Assembly: GCF_040581405.1 (NCBI RefSeq)
Contig: NZ_CP137157.1
Span: forward strand, 2,313,001-2,377,000
DNA: 64,000 nucleotides
Direction of reading: 5' to 3'
From: Komagataeibacter sucrofermentans DSM 15973
Lineage (GTDB): Bacteria > Pseudomonadota > Alphaproteobacteria > Acetobacterales > Acetobacteraceae
Shown here: in pieces, positions 39,219 through 49,238 of the stretch
How positions within the stretch are numbered: the stretch's first letter is position 1
Layout: the number at the start of each line of letters is the position of its first letter
The notes under the pieces: generated by a model
What the model saw: only the letters and a program-made list of their open reading frames with translations
What the model was told of the DNA's origin: nothing
Database searches by the model: none
Translations under genes and position numbers: made by a program

Positions 39219-39493
39219 GACGGGCTGCCATCCGTGGCAGCAGGTTCTTCCGTATCCTCAGCCGGGGGATCAAACAGGCTGACGGGGGTGGCGGGCATGA
39301 CGGTGCTGATCGCGTGCTTGTAGACAAGCTGCGTATGCCCGTCGCGCCGCAGCAGAACGAAAAAATTGTCAAACCAGGTGATGATGCCCTGAAGCTTGAC
39401 GCCATTGACGAGGAAAATGGTGACCGGCGTTTTCGACCGGCGGACGTGGTTGAGAAACACGTCCTGTACATTCTGTGAAGGTTCTTTTGCCAC
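39215..39493 (-). CDS. hfq: RNA chaperone Hfq
   Basis: Hfq forms a hexamer that brings small RNAs and mRNAs together. The 92-residue product has the Sm1 motif [20 protein letters not shown], then [20 protein letters not shown]. The Sm2 motif is [14 protein letters not shown], where family members usually have YKHAIST. A short acidic tail ([12 protein letters not shown]) follows, consistent with RNA-shielding tails. The start is ATG at 39493. It overlaps hflX by 4 nt and follows ntrX by 127 nt, the standard alphaproteobacterial order. Confidence 0.96.
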   Translation of the reverse strand: MAKEPSQNVQDVFLNHVRRSKTPVTIFLVNGVKLQGIITWFDNFFVLLRRDGHTQLVYKHAISTVMPATPVSLFDPPAEDTEEPAATDGSPS

Positions 39494-39620
39494 GGCAGGG
39501 CCTTACTTGTTGTTTGTTGGGCGAAAATCAACACGGCACAGTCACGTGTCATGCTACGGCGTTGCCACCATCCGTATCACGGTTCGTTGTCTAGCAGGCA
39601 TGCGTCAGGTGGGCAAAAGC

Positions 39621-41012
39621 TCATCCTGCGTTGCGATCCTCCGATGTCACGCCGAGCTGCTTGAGCTTGCGGTGCAGCGCGCTGCGCTCCATGCCCACAA
39701 AGCCCGCGGTACGGCTTATGTTCCCGCCAAAACGCAAAAGCTGCGCCTGAAGGTACTGGGTCTCGAACAGGTCGCGCGCCTCGCGCAGCGGCAGGCTCAT
39801 CACATCCTCGTCAGAATCGAACTTGAGCAGCGCGGGCGCCCCATCCCCCACCGAGGACGGCAGCATGTCGGCCCGGATGGGGTCGGTGCTGTTGCCCGGC
39901 ATCATGATGAGCAGGCGCTCCATCAGGTTGCGCAGTTCGCGCACGTTGCCCGGCCACTCGTAGCTCTGGAGCGCGGCAATGGCATCGCCTGAAAGCTCGC
40001 GCAGCGGCAGGCCCGCGTTTTCTGCGGCGCGGTCAAGGAACATGCGGGCAAGCTCGGGTATGTCCTCGCGCCGCTCGCGCAGGCTGGGAATACGCAGCGG
40101 CACGACGGCGAGGCGATAGTACAGATCCTCACGGAAGCGCCCGAGCCCGATCTCGGCCTGCAGGTCGCGGTTGGTGGTGGCGAGCACGCGCACATCCACC
40201 TTGACCCGCCGCGAACCGCCAAGCCGCTCAAAGGTCTGGTCCTGCAGCGCGCGCACGATCTTGCCCTGCGTCTCGAGCGGCATGTCGGACACTTCATCAA
40301 GCAAAAGCGTGCCGCCATGCGCGCGCTCGAGCACGCCGGTGCGCCGACCCGTGCCATCATCGCTGCCTTCGATGCCGAACAGTTCTTCTTCAAACCGGCC
40401 CGGGGCGAGGGTGGCGCAGTTCAGCGCAATGAACGGCCCCTCCGCGCGGCGGGAGCTGGCATGGATCATCCTTGCTGCCACTTCCTTGCCCGTGCCCGCC
40501 GCCCCCGAGATCAGCACGCGCGAGCCGGTGGGCGCCACGCGGTCGATCTGGTTGCGCACGGCGGCAATGGCGGCGCTACGCCCCTCAAGCACGGTGCCCG
40601 AGCCCGCGCGCAGGCGCAGCTCGGCATTCTCGCGCGCAAGGCGCGAGGCCTCGAGCGCGCGGCGCACCACCACGAGCAGCCGGTCAGCCTGGAAGGGTTT
40701 TTCAATAAAGTCGTACGCGCCGTGCTGCAGGGCGGCAACGGCGGTCTCGATGGTGCCGTGGCCCGAGATCATGATGACCGGGACGGACGGCTCCTCCTTG
40801 TGCAGCACATTGAGGATGCCCAGCCCATCAAGCCGTGAACCCTGCAGCCAGACATCGAGCACCACCAGCGCGGGCCGACGCTCCCTGAAGGCGGCGATGG
40901 CTGAATCGGAATCACCCGCCAGCCGCGTTTCGTATCCTTCATCGGCCAGAATGCCTTCGATAAGGAGCCGTATATCCGGCTCATCATCGACGATCAGGAT
41001 TTCATGCCCCAT
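39621..41012 (-). CDS. ntrX: Nitrogen-related response regulator NtrX
   Basis: NtrX (463 residues) is the response regulator partner of NtrY, linked to nitrogen, redox and envelope control. The receiver domain starts [19 protein letters not shown], with the phosphoacceptor Asp in ALVVLDVWLQG. The AAA+ domain has Walker A GAAGTGKEVAARMIH and Walker B GGTLLLDEVSDMP. The sigma-54-contacting GAFTGA loop is missing; EGSDDGTGRRTG stands in its place. NtrX therefore probably does not activate sigma-54 in the usual way. A Fis-type helix-turn-helix ends the protein. It overlaps ntrY by 11 nt. Confidence 0.93.
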   Translation of the reverse strand: MGHEILIVDDEPDIRLLIEGILADEGYETRLAGDSDSAIAAFRERRPALVVLDVWLQGSRLDGLGILNVLHKEEPSVPVIMISGHGTIETAVAALQHGAYDFIEKPFQADRLLVVVRRALEASRLARENAELRLRAGSGTVLEGRSAAIAAVRNQIDRVAPTGSRVLISGAAGTGKEVAARMIHASSRRAEGPFIALNCATLAPGRFEEELFGIEGSDDGTGRRTGVLERAHGGTLLLDEVSDMPLETQGKIVRALQDQTFERLGGSRRVKVDVRVLATTNRDLQAEIGLGRFREDLYYRLAVVPLRIPSLRERREDIPELARMFLDRAAENAGLPLRELSGDAIAALQSYEWPGNVRELRNLMERLLIMMPGNSTDPIRADMLPSSVGDGAPALLKFDSDEDVMSLPLREARDLFETQYLQAQLLRFGGNISRTAGFVGMERSALHRKLKQLGVTSEDRNAG

Positions 41013-43269
41013 GGTCGTCCTTTATCGGCAAAATCAACGTCGACACAGCTCCCCTGCCCCCGGCATTGTCCTCAAGCCCGATGCTGCCGCCGTGATCTTC
41101 AAGAATCTTCTTGACGATCGCAAGGCCCAGGCCGGTTCCCTTGGGCTTGTGCGTCACATATGGCTCGGTCAGCCGGGCGCGATCCTCGACCGGCAGCCCG
41201 ATCCCGTCATCCTCGACGCGCAGGCGAACATGCGCGCCGTCATTTTCCAATGTAATACGGATGTGGCCAATGACGCCATCCCCGCCCGGCGCCGCGTCGG
41301 GGGCGCGCATGGCAATGGCGTCGGCTGCGTTCTGCAACAGGTTGGTCAGCGCCTGGCCCACCAGCCTGCGGTCGCAGCGCACGATCGGCCCCCGGTCGGG
41401 CAGATCGACCTCATAGACCAGTTCGGGGTGGGCGTTGCGTTGCAGGATCAGCGCCTCGCGCACGATGCGCGAGAGATCCTCGTTGCGCATGACTGGCTGC
41501 GGCATGCGGGCGAAGGCGGAAAATTCATCCACCATGCGCCCGATATCGCCCACGTGGCGGATGATGGTGTCCACGCATTGCACGAACGTATCGGGGTCGG
41601 ATGAAATCTCGCGCAGAAAGCGGCGCTTGAGCCGCTCGGCCGCAAGCTGGATGGGGGTGAGCGGATTCTTGATCTCATGGGCGATGCGGCGCGCCACGTC
41701 CGCCCAGGCCGCCTTGCGCTGCGCCACCTGCAGGGCTGTTATGTCATCAAAAGTAACCACGTAGCCCTCGGCCGAGACACCAGCCACGCTGCCCTGCATT
41801 TCCGCGCCGATTCGCACCAGCAGCGTACTGGCGCGCCCGCCCGCGAGCACCTGCACCTCGCCCGTCAGCTCGCGCGCACCATCATGGGCAATGCGGTCGA
41901 GCATGTCGGCAAGTTCGGGCACCACCTCGATCAACGGGCGGCCCACGCACTCGACCATGTCGCGGTGCAGCAGCACGCTCGCCGCCCGGTTGGGCAGTTC
42001 GATCATGCGCTGCGAATCCAGCCCGATCACCCCGGCCGAAACGCCTGACAGCACGGCCTCGGTAAAGCGGCGGCGTTCATTGATCTGGTTATTGGCCTGG
42101 ATCAGCTCGGCGCGCTGGGTGGCAAGCTGCGTGGTCATGCGGTTGAAGGCGCGTGACAGGCTGGCCACCTCATCATCGCGGTCGCCCTCGGGCACGTTGC
42201 TGTCGAGATCGCCCTTGCTCACCCGCTCCGATGCCAGGATGAGCAGCCCGAGCGGGCGCACGATCTGGTTGGCCAGCATCAGCCCGATCAGGATGGCGGC
42301 ACCGAGCACCAGCACCGCCACGAGCGCGAAGATCAGCACGAAGGTGAACTGGATCTTGCCGCGATTGCCATTGAGCCGCTGGTAGTCGGCCACCACCTGC
42401 TCGGTGCGGTGCATGTGCTCGAGAATGTCGGGGTCAACGGGGCGGGCGATCATGAGCATGAGCGGTGGCGTATCGCCCAGCGTCACAACCGCGCGGACAG
42501 TCTTTTCATCCGCCGAATCCAGGATCGCGATCTCGTTGGTGCGGGCCATGAGGGTTGCGGCGGGCGGCGGCAGGTCCTTCATGTTGGCCGTGCGCCCCAT
42601 CAGCCCGCCCGAGGCCACGACCGTGTTGGTGAACGGGTCGTACACCACCGCCACGTCCAGCCCGCGCAGCGTAGCCTGCGAATCCAGCACCTGCGAGAGC
42701 GCATCGGCGTTGTGCAGCAGGTCGTTACCCGACCCGGCCAGCGCGGTCTGGGCGCTGACCAGGTAGTTGGCCAGCGAGAAGGCCTCGGTGCGGATGTTGG
42801 CGTTATGCTCCTGCAGGTACCCGCGCGAGGTTTCGAGCGCCTCGTTCAGCGCGGTGTTCACCCGGTCGCTGAACCAGATCTGGATGCCGTAATGAAAGAA
42901 CACGGCGGCAAACGTGCCCACCACGATGGTGGGCGCCACCGCCACGATGCCGAACAGCGTGACCAGCCGCACATGCAGCCGGGCACCTGCCAGCCCGCTG
43001 CGCCGCTCGGCCAGCACGCGGCCCACCTTTTCGGTCAGCGATGTGGCCAGCAGCAGCAGCACCAGAAAGTTGAGAATGAACACCAGCGCCTGGATCTGCG
43101 GGTGATGGGCCAGCGAATTGCCACCCGACAGCACCACGAAGGTCGCAACCCCCAGCACAAGCGCGAGCAGCACCAGCACCAGGGCCACGTTGCGGCGCAC
43201 GAGCATGTCGAGCATGCGCCGCGCCAGCCGATAGGCAACGCTCGTGCGCGGCGGGGCGGGCGTGGTCAT
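41002..43269 (-). CDS. ntrY: Sensor histidine kinase NtrY
   Basis: NtrY (755 residues) is the membrane sensor for NtrX. Three or more N-terminal transmembrane segments ([56 protein letters not shown]) are followed by a periplasmic sensor region and another helix ([20 protein letters not shown]). Then come a HAMP domain ([20 protein letters not shown]), a PAS domain, the dimerisation/His site [20 protein letters not shown] and an HATPase domain ([30 protein letters not shown]). It overlaps ntrC by 4 nt and ntrX by 11 nt, so the ntrCYX part is translationally coupled. Confidence 0.94.
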   Translation of the reverse strand: MTTPAPPRTSVAYRLARRMLDMLVRRNVALVLVLLALVLGVATFVVLSGGNSLAHHPQIQALVFILNFLVLLLLATSLTEKVGRVLAERRSGLAGARLHVRLVTLFGIVAVAPTIVVGTFAAVFFHYGIQIWFSDRVNTALNEALETSRGYLQEHNANIRTEAFSLANYLVSAQTALAGSGNDLLHNADALSQVLDSQATLRGLDVAVVYDPFTNTVVASGGLMGRTANMKDLPPPAATLMARTNEIAILDSADEKTVRAVVTLGDTPPLMLMIARPVDPDILEHMHRTEQVVADYQRLNGNRGKIQFTFVLIFALVAVLVLGAAILIGLMLANQIVRPLGLLILASERVSKGDLDSNVPEGDRDDEVASLSRAFNRMTTQLATQRAELIQANNQINERRRFTEAVLSGVSAGVIGLDSQRMIELPNRAASVLLHRDMVECVGRPLIEVVPELADMLDRIAHDGARELTGEVQVLAGGRASTLLVRIGAEMQGSVAGVSAEGYVVTFDDITALQVAQRKAAWADVARRIAHEIKNPLTPIQLAAERLKRRFLREISSDPDTFVQCVDTIIRHVGDIGRMVDEFSAFARMPQPVMRNEDLSRIVREALILQRNAHPELVYEVDLPDRGPIVRCDRRLVGQALTNLLQNAADAIAMRAPDAAPGGDGVIGHIRITLENDGAHVRLRVEDDGIGLPVEDRARLTEPYVTHKPKGTGLGLAIVKKILEDHGGSIGLEDNAGGRGAVSTLILPIKDDHGA

Positions 43270-44720
43270 GCCCCCCCGCGCACCACGGGAATGTCGAGAT
43301 CGCGGATCTTCTTGCGCAGGGTATTGCGGTTCAGCCCCAGCATGGCGGCGGCGCGGATCTGGTTGCCGCGCGTGGCCGAGAGCATCATGGAAATGAGCGG
43401 GCGCTCCACCTCGGCAATCACCTTGTCATAGATATCGCTCATGGGCATGTCGTCCTGCCCTGCCCCCGCCGCGAGGAAGCGGCGCAGGTGGCGCTCGACC
43501 GCCTCGGCCAGGGTTTCGGTGCTGCTGCCCCCCTCGCCCGGGGCGCCACTGCTGCTGACTTCGGCGAGTTCGGCATCAATGATGTCGGCCCCGATGTTTT
43601 CCTGCGGGTGGAGTGCGGTGATGCGGCGCATCAGGTTTTCAAGCTCGCGCACGTTGCCCGGCCAGCGATAGGCCTGCAGGCGGGCCATCGCCTCCTCATC
43701 GAGCACGCGCACGTTGCCCGCGCCATCGGCGTTCTCGTTAAGGAAGTGCCGCGCGAGCAGCGGAATGTCCTCCACCCGCTCGCGCAGGGGCGGCAGGCGC
43801 ATGGGCACCACGTTCAGGCGGTAGTACAGATCCTCGCGGAAGCTGCCTTCCCGGATGGCCTGACGCAGGTCGCGATGGGTGGCGGCGATGATGCGCACAT
43901 TGGCCCTGATGGGCACGGTGCCGCCCACGGTGGTGAAGGCGCCATCCTGCAGCACGCGCAAAAGCCGGGTCTGGGCCTCGGGCGGCATGTCGCCAATCTC
44001 GTCAAGGAACAGCGTGCCGCCCGCCGCCTGCTCGAAGCGCCCCGCCACCCGGCTGGTCGCCCCCGTAAAGGCCCCGCGCTCATGGCCGAACAGTTCGCTC
44101 TCGATCAGGTTGCGCGGAATGGCAGCCATGTTGATGGCCACGAACGGCCCGGTACGGCGCGGCCCGTAATCATGCAGGGCGCGGGCGACGAGTTCCTTGC
44201 CGGTGCCGCTCTCGCCCGTAATCATCACGGTCAGGTCCGATGTCGTGAGGCGGGCGATGATGCGGTAGATGTCCTGCATCACCACCGAGCGCCCGATAAG
44301 CGACATCTGCTCCTCGGGCCGGGGGGCCACCACCGCGGGCTGCACCGGCATGGCGGGGGTGGCCAGCGCGCGGGCGACAACGGCCAGCACTTCCTTGAGG
44401 TCAAACGGCTTGGGCAGGTATTCGAACGCGCCGCGCTGGGTGGCCTTGACCGCCGTCATGAGCGTGGACTGGGCGCTCATCACCACCACCCGCAGGTCGG
44501 GACGGATACGGCGGATGCGCGGAATGAGGTCCAGCCCGTTCTCATCGGGCATCACCACATCGGTAATCACGAGGTCGCCCTCGCCTTCCTCCACCCACTG
44601 CCACAGGGTGGAGGCCTGGGCCGTGGCGCGGACCTGATAGCCCGCGCGCCCAAGCGCCTGGCTCAGCACCGTGCGGATGGAGCGGTCATCATCGGCAACA
44701 AGAATGGTCGGCAGCGACAT
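43266..44720 (-). CDS. ntrC: Nitrogen regulation response regulator NtrC (NR-I)
   Basis: NtrC (484 residues) activates sigma-54 promoters of nitrogen assimilation genes when phosphorylated by NtrB. The receiver domain has [20 protein letters not shown] and phosphoacceptor Asp in [18 protein letters not shown]. The AAA+ domain has Walker [21 protein letters not shown], an intact [19 protein letters not shown] loop and Walker [21 protein letters not shown]. The C-terminal Fis-type HTH ends [18 protein letters not shown]. The GAFTGA loop contrasts with its loss in the neighbouring NtrX. It lies 31 nt downstream of ntrB. Confidence 0.96.
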   Translation of the reverse strand: MSLPTILVADDDRSIRTVLSQALGRAGYQVRATAQASTLWQWVEEGEGDLVITDVVMPDENGLDLIPRIRRIRPDLRVVVMSAQSTLMTAVKATQRGAFEYLPKPFDLKEVLAVVARALATPAMPVQPAVVAPRPEEQMSLIGRSVVMQDIYRIIARLTTSDLTVMITGESGTGKELVARALHDYGPRRTGPFVAINMAAIPRNLIESELFGHERGAFTGATSRVAGRFEQAAGGTLFLDEIGDMPPEAQTRLLRVLQDGAFTTVGGTVPIRANVRIIAATHRDLRQAIREGSFREDLYYRLNVVPMRLPPLRERVEDIPLLARHFLNENADGAGNVRVLDEEAMARLQAYRWPGNVRELENLMRRITALHPQENIGADIIDAELAEVSSSGAPGEGGSSTETLAEAVERHLRRFLAAGAGQDDMPMSDIYDKVIAEVERPLISMMLSATRGNQIRAAAMLGLNRNTLRKKIRDLDIPVVRGGA

Positions 44721-44751
44721 ACGCTATAAATCTCTCAACTCTGGCAGGGCT

Positions 44752-45897
44752 TCAGGGCGTGCCCCGGTCTTCGGTCACGACAGGCAGATGCAGCAGGACC
44801 TCGGTGCGGCCGGGGCGGCTTTCCACCTCGATCACGCCGCCATGGTCGCCCACGATCTTGCCCGCAAGCGCCAGCCCCAGCCCGCTGCCCGTGGTCTTGG
44901 TGGTGAGGAACGGCTCGAACAGGTGCGGGCGGATGTTCTCGGGAATGCCCGGCCCGTTATCACGCACCGACACCAGCAGCGGCAACTGCACGCGCTGGCT
45001 GCCCGCCCCGGTGGAAACCCATATGCCGGGGCGGTAGCTGGTGGTGAGCGTAATCTGCGGCGGCGCGTCGCCCTCGGGGTGGTCGTGCAGGGCCTCGGCG
45101 GCGTTCTTGACCAGATTGAGCAGCACCTGCACCAGCTGGTCGCGGTTGCCCCACACTGGCGGCAGCGAGGGGTCATACACTTCCTCAAAGCGGATATCAG
45201 CGGCAAAGCCCTGCTGGGCCAGCCTGCGCACATGCTCGAGCACGCGGTGGATGTTGACCGGCCTGCGCTCGATCGGGCGGTCGCTGAACATGTCCATCCG
45301 GTCCACGAGGTCGCGGATGCGGTTGACCTCGTCCTGGATCAGCACGGCAAGCTCGCGGTCCGATTCGCCCACCGAGGTTTCAAGCAGTTGCGCCGCCCCC
45401 CTTATGCCGGAGAGCGGGTTCTTGACCTCATGCGCCAAAATGGCCGCCATGCCCGCAACACTGCGCGCCGCCGAGCGGAAGGTAAGCTGGCGGTCGAGCA
45501 CGCGCACGGCGGAGAAGTCATGAAACGTCAGCGCGACCGAGCCCGGCTCCTCCATCACGGGGGCGCCCTGCACGGTCACGCCCTCATGGCGCAGGCGGGG
45601 GCTTTCCAGCGTGACCTCGTGCTCGACCACGGTGTGATCCTGCGCGCGCACCTGCTCCATGAGCAGGAAGAGCGGGCTGTCACCGGGCAGGATATCGGTC
45701 AGGCGCATCTGCACCAGATGCGCGCGCGACATGCCGAAAAACGGCTCGGCGGCGCTGTTAACGTAGCCGATGGCGTTATCGGCGCGCACCACCACCACCG
45801 GCAGCGCCAGCGAATCGAGTATGACCTGCCCGTTTCCCGTTACGTTGTCGGGCGCGCAGGGCACATGGCCGGAGGGTGCGGGCGGGGTATGGTTCAT
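44752..45897 (-). CDS. ntrB: Nitrogen regulation sensor kinase NtrB (NR-II)
   Basis: NtrB (381 residues) is a cytoplasmic kinase/phosphatase controlled by PII that phosphorylates NtrC. There is no membrane segment. A PAS domain ([20 protein letters not shown]) is followed by the His-containing dimerisation domain [20 protein letters not shown] and an HATPase domain with [23 protein letters not shown] and [21 protein letters not shown] at 45897 overlaps the dusB stop by 4 nt, so it is coupled to dusB. Confidence 0.95.
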   Translation of the reverse strand: MNHTPPAPSGHVPCAPDNVTGNGQVILDSLALPVVVVRADNAIGYVNSAAEPFFGMSRAHLVQMRLTDILPGDSPLFLLMEQVRAQDHTVVEHEVTLESPRLRHEGVTVQGAPVMEEPGSVALTFHDFSAVRVLDRQLTFRSAARSVAGMAAILAHEVKNPLSGIRGAAQLLETSVGESDRELAVLIQDEVNRIRDLVDRMDMFSDRPIERRPVNIHRVLEHVRRLAQQGFAADIRFEEVYDPSLPPVWGNRDQLVQVLLNLVKNAAEALHDHPEGDAPPQITLTTSYRPGIWVSTGAGSQRVQLPLLVSVRDNGPGIPENIRPHLFEPFLTTKTTGSGLGLALAGKIVGDHGGVIEVESRPGRTEVLLHLPVVTEDRGTP

Positions 45898-46955
45898 GCC
45901 GCGCGCGCTGCGGCCTTTTCCGCCTCAACGGTGGAGGGGCGCGGCCCGCGCACATGGCCCGCCGCGATCTGCCCGTCATAGAATTCATGGATCATGCCGA
46001 TCACGCCATCGACCGTGTCCATCTTGTTCACGGCAGCGCGGAAGCCTGCCGAACCCGGCAGCCCCGCCGAGTACCATGACACATGCTTGCGCGCGAGCCG
46101 CAGGCCGGGATGGGCGCCAAAATGGTCGATCATCATGCCGTAATGCTTCAGCACGATGGCTTTTTCCGCCACCAGATCAGGCTCGGGAATATCCTCGCCA
46201 TGCATGAGCGCGCGCGCCACCTGGGCCAGGAACCACGGGCGGCCATAGCAGCCGCGCCCGATCATGACACCCTGTGCGCCCGAGCGCTCAAGGGCTGTGC
46301 GGGCATCCTCCACGCTCAGGATATCGCCATTGACGATCACCGGCAGATCCACCGCATCGACCACATTGCGCACGAAGTGCCAGTCCGCCGTGCCGTTATA
46401 GAACTGCTGGCGGGTGCGGCCATGCACGGTTACCATGCGAATGCCCGATTCCTGTGCAATTCGGGCCAGTGTGGGGGCATTGAGGCTGTTATGGTCCCAG
46501 CCCATGCGCATTTTCAGCGTAACGGGCACATTGACCGCGCGCACCACGCCCTCAAGCAGGCGGCCGGCATGGGCCTCATCACGCATCAGGGCGGAGCCGG
46601 CAAGCTGGCCCACGGCCACTTTCTTGACCGGGCAGCCGAAATTGATGTCGATGATGTCTGCCCCGCGATCAACCGCGATCCGCGCCGCCTGGCCCATCGC
46701 CTCGGGGTCGCACCCGGCAAGCTGCACGGAGTTGGGGCCGTCATCAGCCACTTCGGCCATGCGCAGGGTGGTCTCGTTCTCGCGGATCATGGCCCATGAC
46801 GCGATCATCTCGGACACGACAAGCCCTGCGCCGAGGCTGCGCGCCAGCCTGCGAAACGGCAGATCGGTCACCCCCGCCATGGGGGCGAGAATGACCGGCG
46901 CCTTGAGAATGACCCCGCCACCCAGATCAATGGGCGAGAGCAGTTGAGACGACAT
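45894..46955 (-). CDS. dusB: tRNA-dihydrouridine synthase (DusB/NifR3)
   Basis: DusB (353 residues) is an FMN enzyme reducing uridines in the tRNA D-loop. Family signatures are [37 protein letters not shown], the catalytic cysteine in [38 protein letters not shown] and [16 protein letters not shown]. Its historical name NifR3 reflects the conserved position before ntrB in alphaproteobacteria, which is also seen here. The start is ATG at 46955. The 257-nt divergent gap to ispDF should hold the promoter of the dusB-ntrBCYX group; no NtrC site was recognised there. Confidence 0.95.
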   Translation of the reverse strand: MSSQLLSPIDLGGGVILKAPVILAPMAGVTDLPFRRLARSLGAGLVVSEMIASWAMIRENETTLRMAEVADDGPNSVQLAGCDPEAMGQAARIAVDRGADIIDINFGCPVKKVAVGQLAGSALMRDEAHAGRLLEGVVRAVNVPVTLKMRMGWDHNSLNAPTLARIAQESGIRMVTVHGRTRQQFYNGTADWHFVRNVVDAVDLPVIVNGDILSVEDARTALERSGAQGVMIGRGCYGRPWFLAQVARALMHGEDIPEPDLVAEKAIVLKHYGMMIDHFGAHPGLRLARKHVSWYSAGLPGSAGFRAAVNKMDTVDGVIGMIHEFYDGQIAAGHVRGPRPSTVEAEKAAARAA

Positions 46956-47212
46956 GAACCCTACTTCCCCGCCGGCTTTCCAGCCGCGTGCGGCAACGTG
47001 GAAACAGGCCAGCTACATTATCCATCAAAAATGCTTATGATTTAGGCAGAATACCTGCTCCCGCCGCCCCGTGCAATCAGCTTCAGGGCACGCAACGCAC
47101 ATTTTTGCCCGATCGTGACAACCCGAAAAGCACAGCCGGAACAGACCCGACATTGCCCCTGCCCGCGCACAATGCTTGACGCGCGGCCCACATGGCCGCA
47201 TTGCTCCGCATC

Positions 47213-48382
47213 ATGCGTGTTGCAGCCATTCTTCTCGCCGCGGGCCAGGGCAGCCGGTACAGCGCCCAGACCGCGACCCCCGTCGCCAAGCAGTATGTCA
47301 CGCTCGGCGGCTGGCCCGTCATCCGCCACGCGGCGGATGCCCTTGCCCCTCATGTCGGCCTCATCCAGCCGGTGGGCGATCCCGCCCTGCTGGCCCGTGC
47401 GCTTGAAGGCTTTGCGCCCGAAGGCTGCACGGTCCTGCCCGTGGTGCCCGGTGGCGAGACGCGCCAGGCCAGCGTGCGCGCGGGGCTTGAGGCCCTTGAC
47501 CGCCTGCCCGGGGCCGAGCGCCCCGAACTGGTGCTGATCCATGATGGCGCGCGGCCCTACGTGCCCGCCAGCGTGACGCAGGGCGTGATCGCGGCATTGG
47601 CCGAACATGCGGGCGTGATCCCCGCAGTGCCCGTGGCCGATACCATCAAGCGCGCAAAGGATGGTATCATTACCGATACCGTGCCGCGCACCGATCTATT
47701 CCGTGCCCAGACGCCGCAGGGCTTCCGCTTTGGCCTGCTGCGCGACCTGCACCGCGCGGCCGAAGCCGCCGATGCCACCGATGACGCCGCCCTGCTTGAA
47801 GGCGCGGGTCACCCCGTGGCCATCGTGCCGGGTGCAGAAGACAACATCAAACTGACCTACAAGGAGGATCTGGTGCGACTGGAACGCCTGATCGGCCCGA
47901 CCCTGCTGCCGCGCACAGGCATGGGCTACGACGTGCATGCCTTTGCCGAGAACCGTCCGCTCATCATGTGCGGCATCAACGTGCCGCACACGCGCGGCCT
48001 TGCGGGCCACTCCGATGCGGATGTGGGCATCCATGCACTGTGCGATGCCATTTATGGCGCCCTGGCCGAAGGTGATATTGGCCGCCACTTTCCGCCCAGC
48101 CAGAATGAGTGGAAAGATGCCGACAGCGCGCGCTTTCTGGTGCACGCGGGCGAGCGTATCCGCCAGCGTGGCGGCATGCTGGTCAATGCCGATGTGACGC
48201 TGATCTGCGAGCGCCCCAAGATCGGCCCGCACTCCGAAGCCATGCGCGCCCGCCTTGCCGAGCTGCTCAAGGTTGATGTCGACCGCATCTCGGTCAAGGC
48301 CACCACCTCCGAGCGCCTCGGCTTTACCGGCCGCGAGGAAGGCATTGCCTGCCTGGCCAGCGCCACGGTGCTGGTGCCCTGA
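47213..48382 (+). CDS. ispDF: Bifunctional IspD/IspF (MEP pathway)
   Basis: This fused enzyme of 389 residues carries out two non-consecutive steps of the MEP isoprenoid pathway. The N-terminal IspD cytidylyltransferase domain has [35 protein letters not shown] and DTIKRAKDG. The C-terminal IspF cyclodiphosphate synthase domain (from about residue 235) starts [17 protein letters not shown] and has [20 protein letters not shown], with the Zn-binding Asp/His, and ends [23 protein letters not shown] at 47213 ([11 protein letters not shown]) is preferred; the frame is open to 47192. The fusion is common in alphaproteobacteria. Confidence 0.95.
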   Translation: MRVAAILLAAGQGSRYSAQTATPVAKQYVTLGGWPVIRHAADALAPHVGLIQPVGDPALLARALEGFAPEGCTVLPVVPGGETRQASVRAGLEALDRLPGAERPELVLIHDGARPYVPASVTQGVIAALAEHAGVIPAVPVADTIKRAKDGIITDTVPRTDLFRAQTPQGFRFGLLRDLHRAAEAADATDDAALLEGAGHPVAIVPGAEDNIKLTYKEDLVRLERLIGPTLLPRTGMGYDVHAFAENRPLIMCGINVPHTRGLAGHSDADVGIHALCDAIYGALAEGDIGRHFPPSQNEWKDADSARFLVHAGERIRQRGGMLVNADVTLICERPKIGPHSEAMRARLAELLKVDVDRISVKATTSERLGFTGREEGIACLASATVLVP

Positions 48383-48406
48383 GGCAGGGATAAAACGGAC
48401 AGTAAC

Positions 48407-48463
48407 TGTTTTGGGGGCCGCTTTTTTTCAGGGAGGGAAAGGCGGCACCCGAAAACTTTTATC
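48407..48463 (+). repeat. Dispersed intergenic repeat, partial copy (hairpin 2 and flanks)
   Basis: GTTTTGGGGGCCGC...GGCGGCACCCGAAAAC forms a single stem joining the outer flank and hairpin 2 of the family. It is followed by TTTTATC, as in the complete copy. It occupies the gap between the convergent ispDF and ATP12 genes. Confidence 0.7.
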
Positions 48464-48476
48464 TACAAGGTTGAGG

Positions 48477-49238
48477 TCAGACCGCCCGGCAAAGCTGGAG
48501 GAAGCGCGTCGCATCCTCCACTTCCACTGCCTGCAGGCGCAGGGCCTCGAGCAGTTTTGCGTCCTTGCCCCATATTTCCATCTGGCTGCGCTCGTCCACG
48601 CTGGCAATCTCGGCAGCTTTTGCCGCAGGCAGCGCGCCGGTCACGACTGCCAGTCCCAGCACGATGCTTTTCATCGCGGGCACCATCACCCCCAATGCGG
48701 CCAGGGTGGCATCATCCATTTGCGTCAGCAGCGCCCGCCACGCGTCATGCACGGCAGGTGACTGCACGAGCGGCATGATGCCCGTCGTCACTGCCATGTC
48801 GATGTCATGACGCGCACGCAGCCACGCAAGCTGCGGGTCCCATAGCGCCTGCTGCTCACGGCACAGGGGGGCTGGATAATCGGCGCGGTAACACAGCAGT
48901 TCGCCATCCACATAGTGCAGCAGGGCCGCGACCTGTGCTGTGGGATCAGGGGCCACGCGCTCGATCATGGTGCCCGCGATGCGCGTCATGGGCAGGTCAT
49001 CGGGCGTGAAATGGCCGCCCTTTTCCCCGCCCGCCTTCATCCATTCATCAGCAATGGCCTGTGCGAGCGCGCGCGAGGGCACGCACAGCGCCGTGCCGCC
49101 GGGCAGGCGGATGCCCCGCCCGTCAAGTTCCACCGTAAAGCCGCCACCGGCAACCGGGCTGATCGCGGCCTTGGCCCAGAACCGCCGGCGCCTGCCTGCG
49201 GTCTGGGGCGTGGGGGGGCGTACGCCGTCCTTCATCAT
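48477..49238 (-). CDS. ATP12-family F1-ATPase assembly chaperone
   Basis: This 253-residue protein belongs to the ATP12 family, which in mitochondria protects the F1 alpha subunit during ATP synthase assembly and is widespread in alphaproteobacteria. Recognisable blocks are FTVELDGRGIRLPGGTALCV, the LAQAIADEWMKAGG segment, DDLPMTRIAGTMIERV, LLCYRADYPAPLCREQQALW and WLRARHDIDMAVTTGIMP, the usual order in the family. It is cytoplasmic. Its ATG overlaps the AsmA-family stop by 4 nt, so translation is coupled. A partial dispersed repeat follows the gene. Confidence 0.9.
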   Translation of the reverse strand: MMKDGVRPPTPQTAGRRRRFWAKAAISPVAGGGFTVELDGRGIRLPGGTALCVPSRALAQAIADEWMKAGGEKGGHFTPDDLPMTRIAGTMIERVAPDPTAQVAALLHYVDGELLCYRADYPAPLCREQQALWDPQLAWLRARHDIDMAVTTGIMPLVQSPAVHDAWRALLTQMDDATLAALGVMVPAMKSIVLGLAVVTGALPAAKAAEIASVDERSQMEIWGKDAKLLEALRLQAVEVEDATRFLQLCRAV

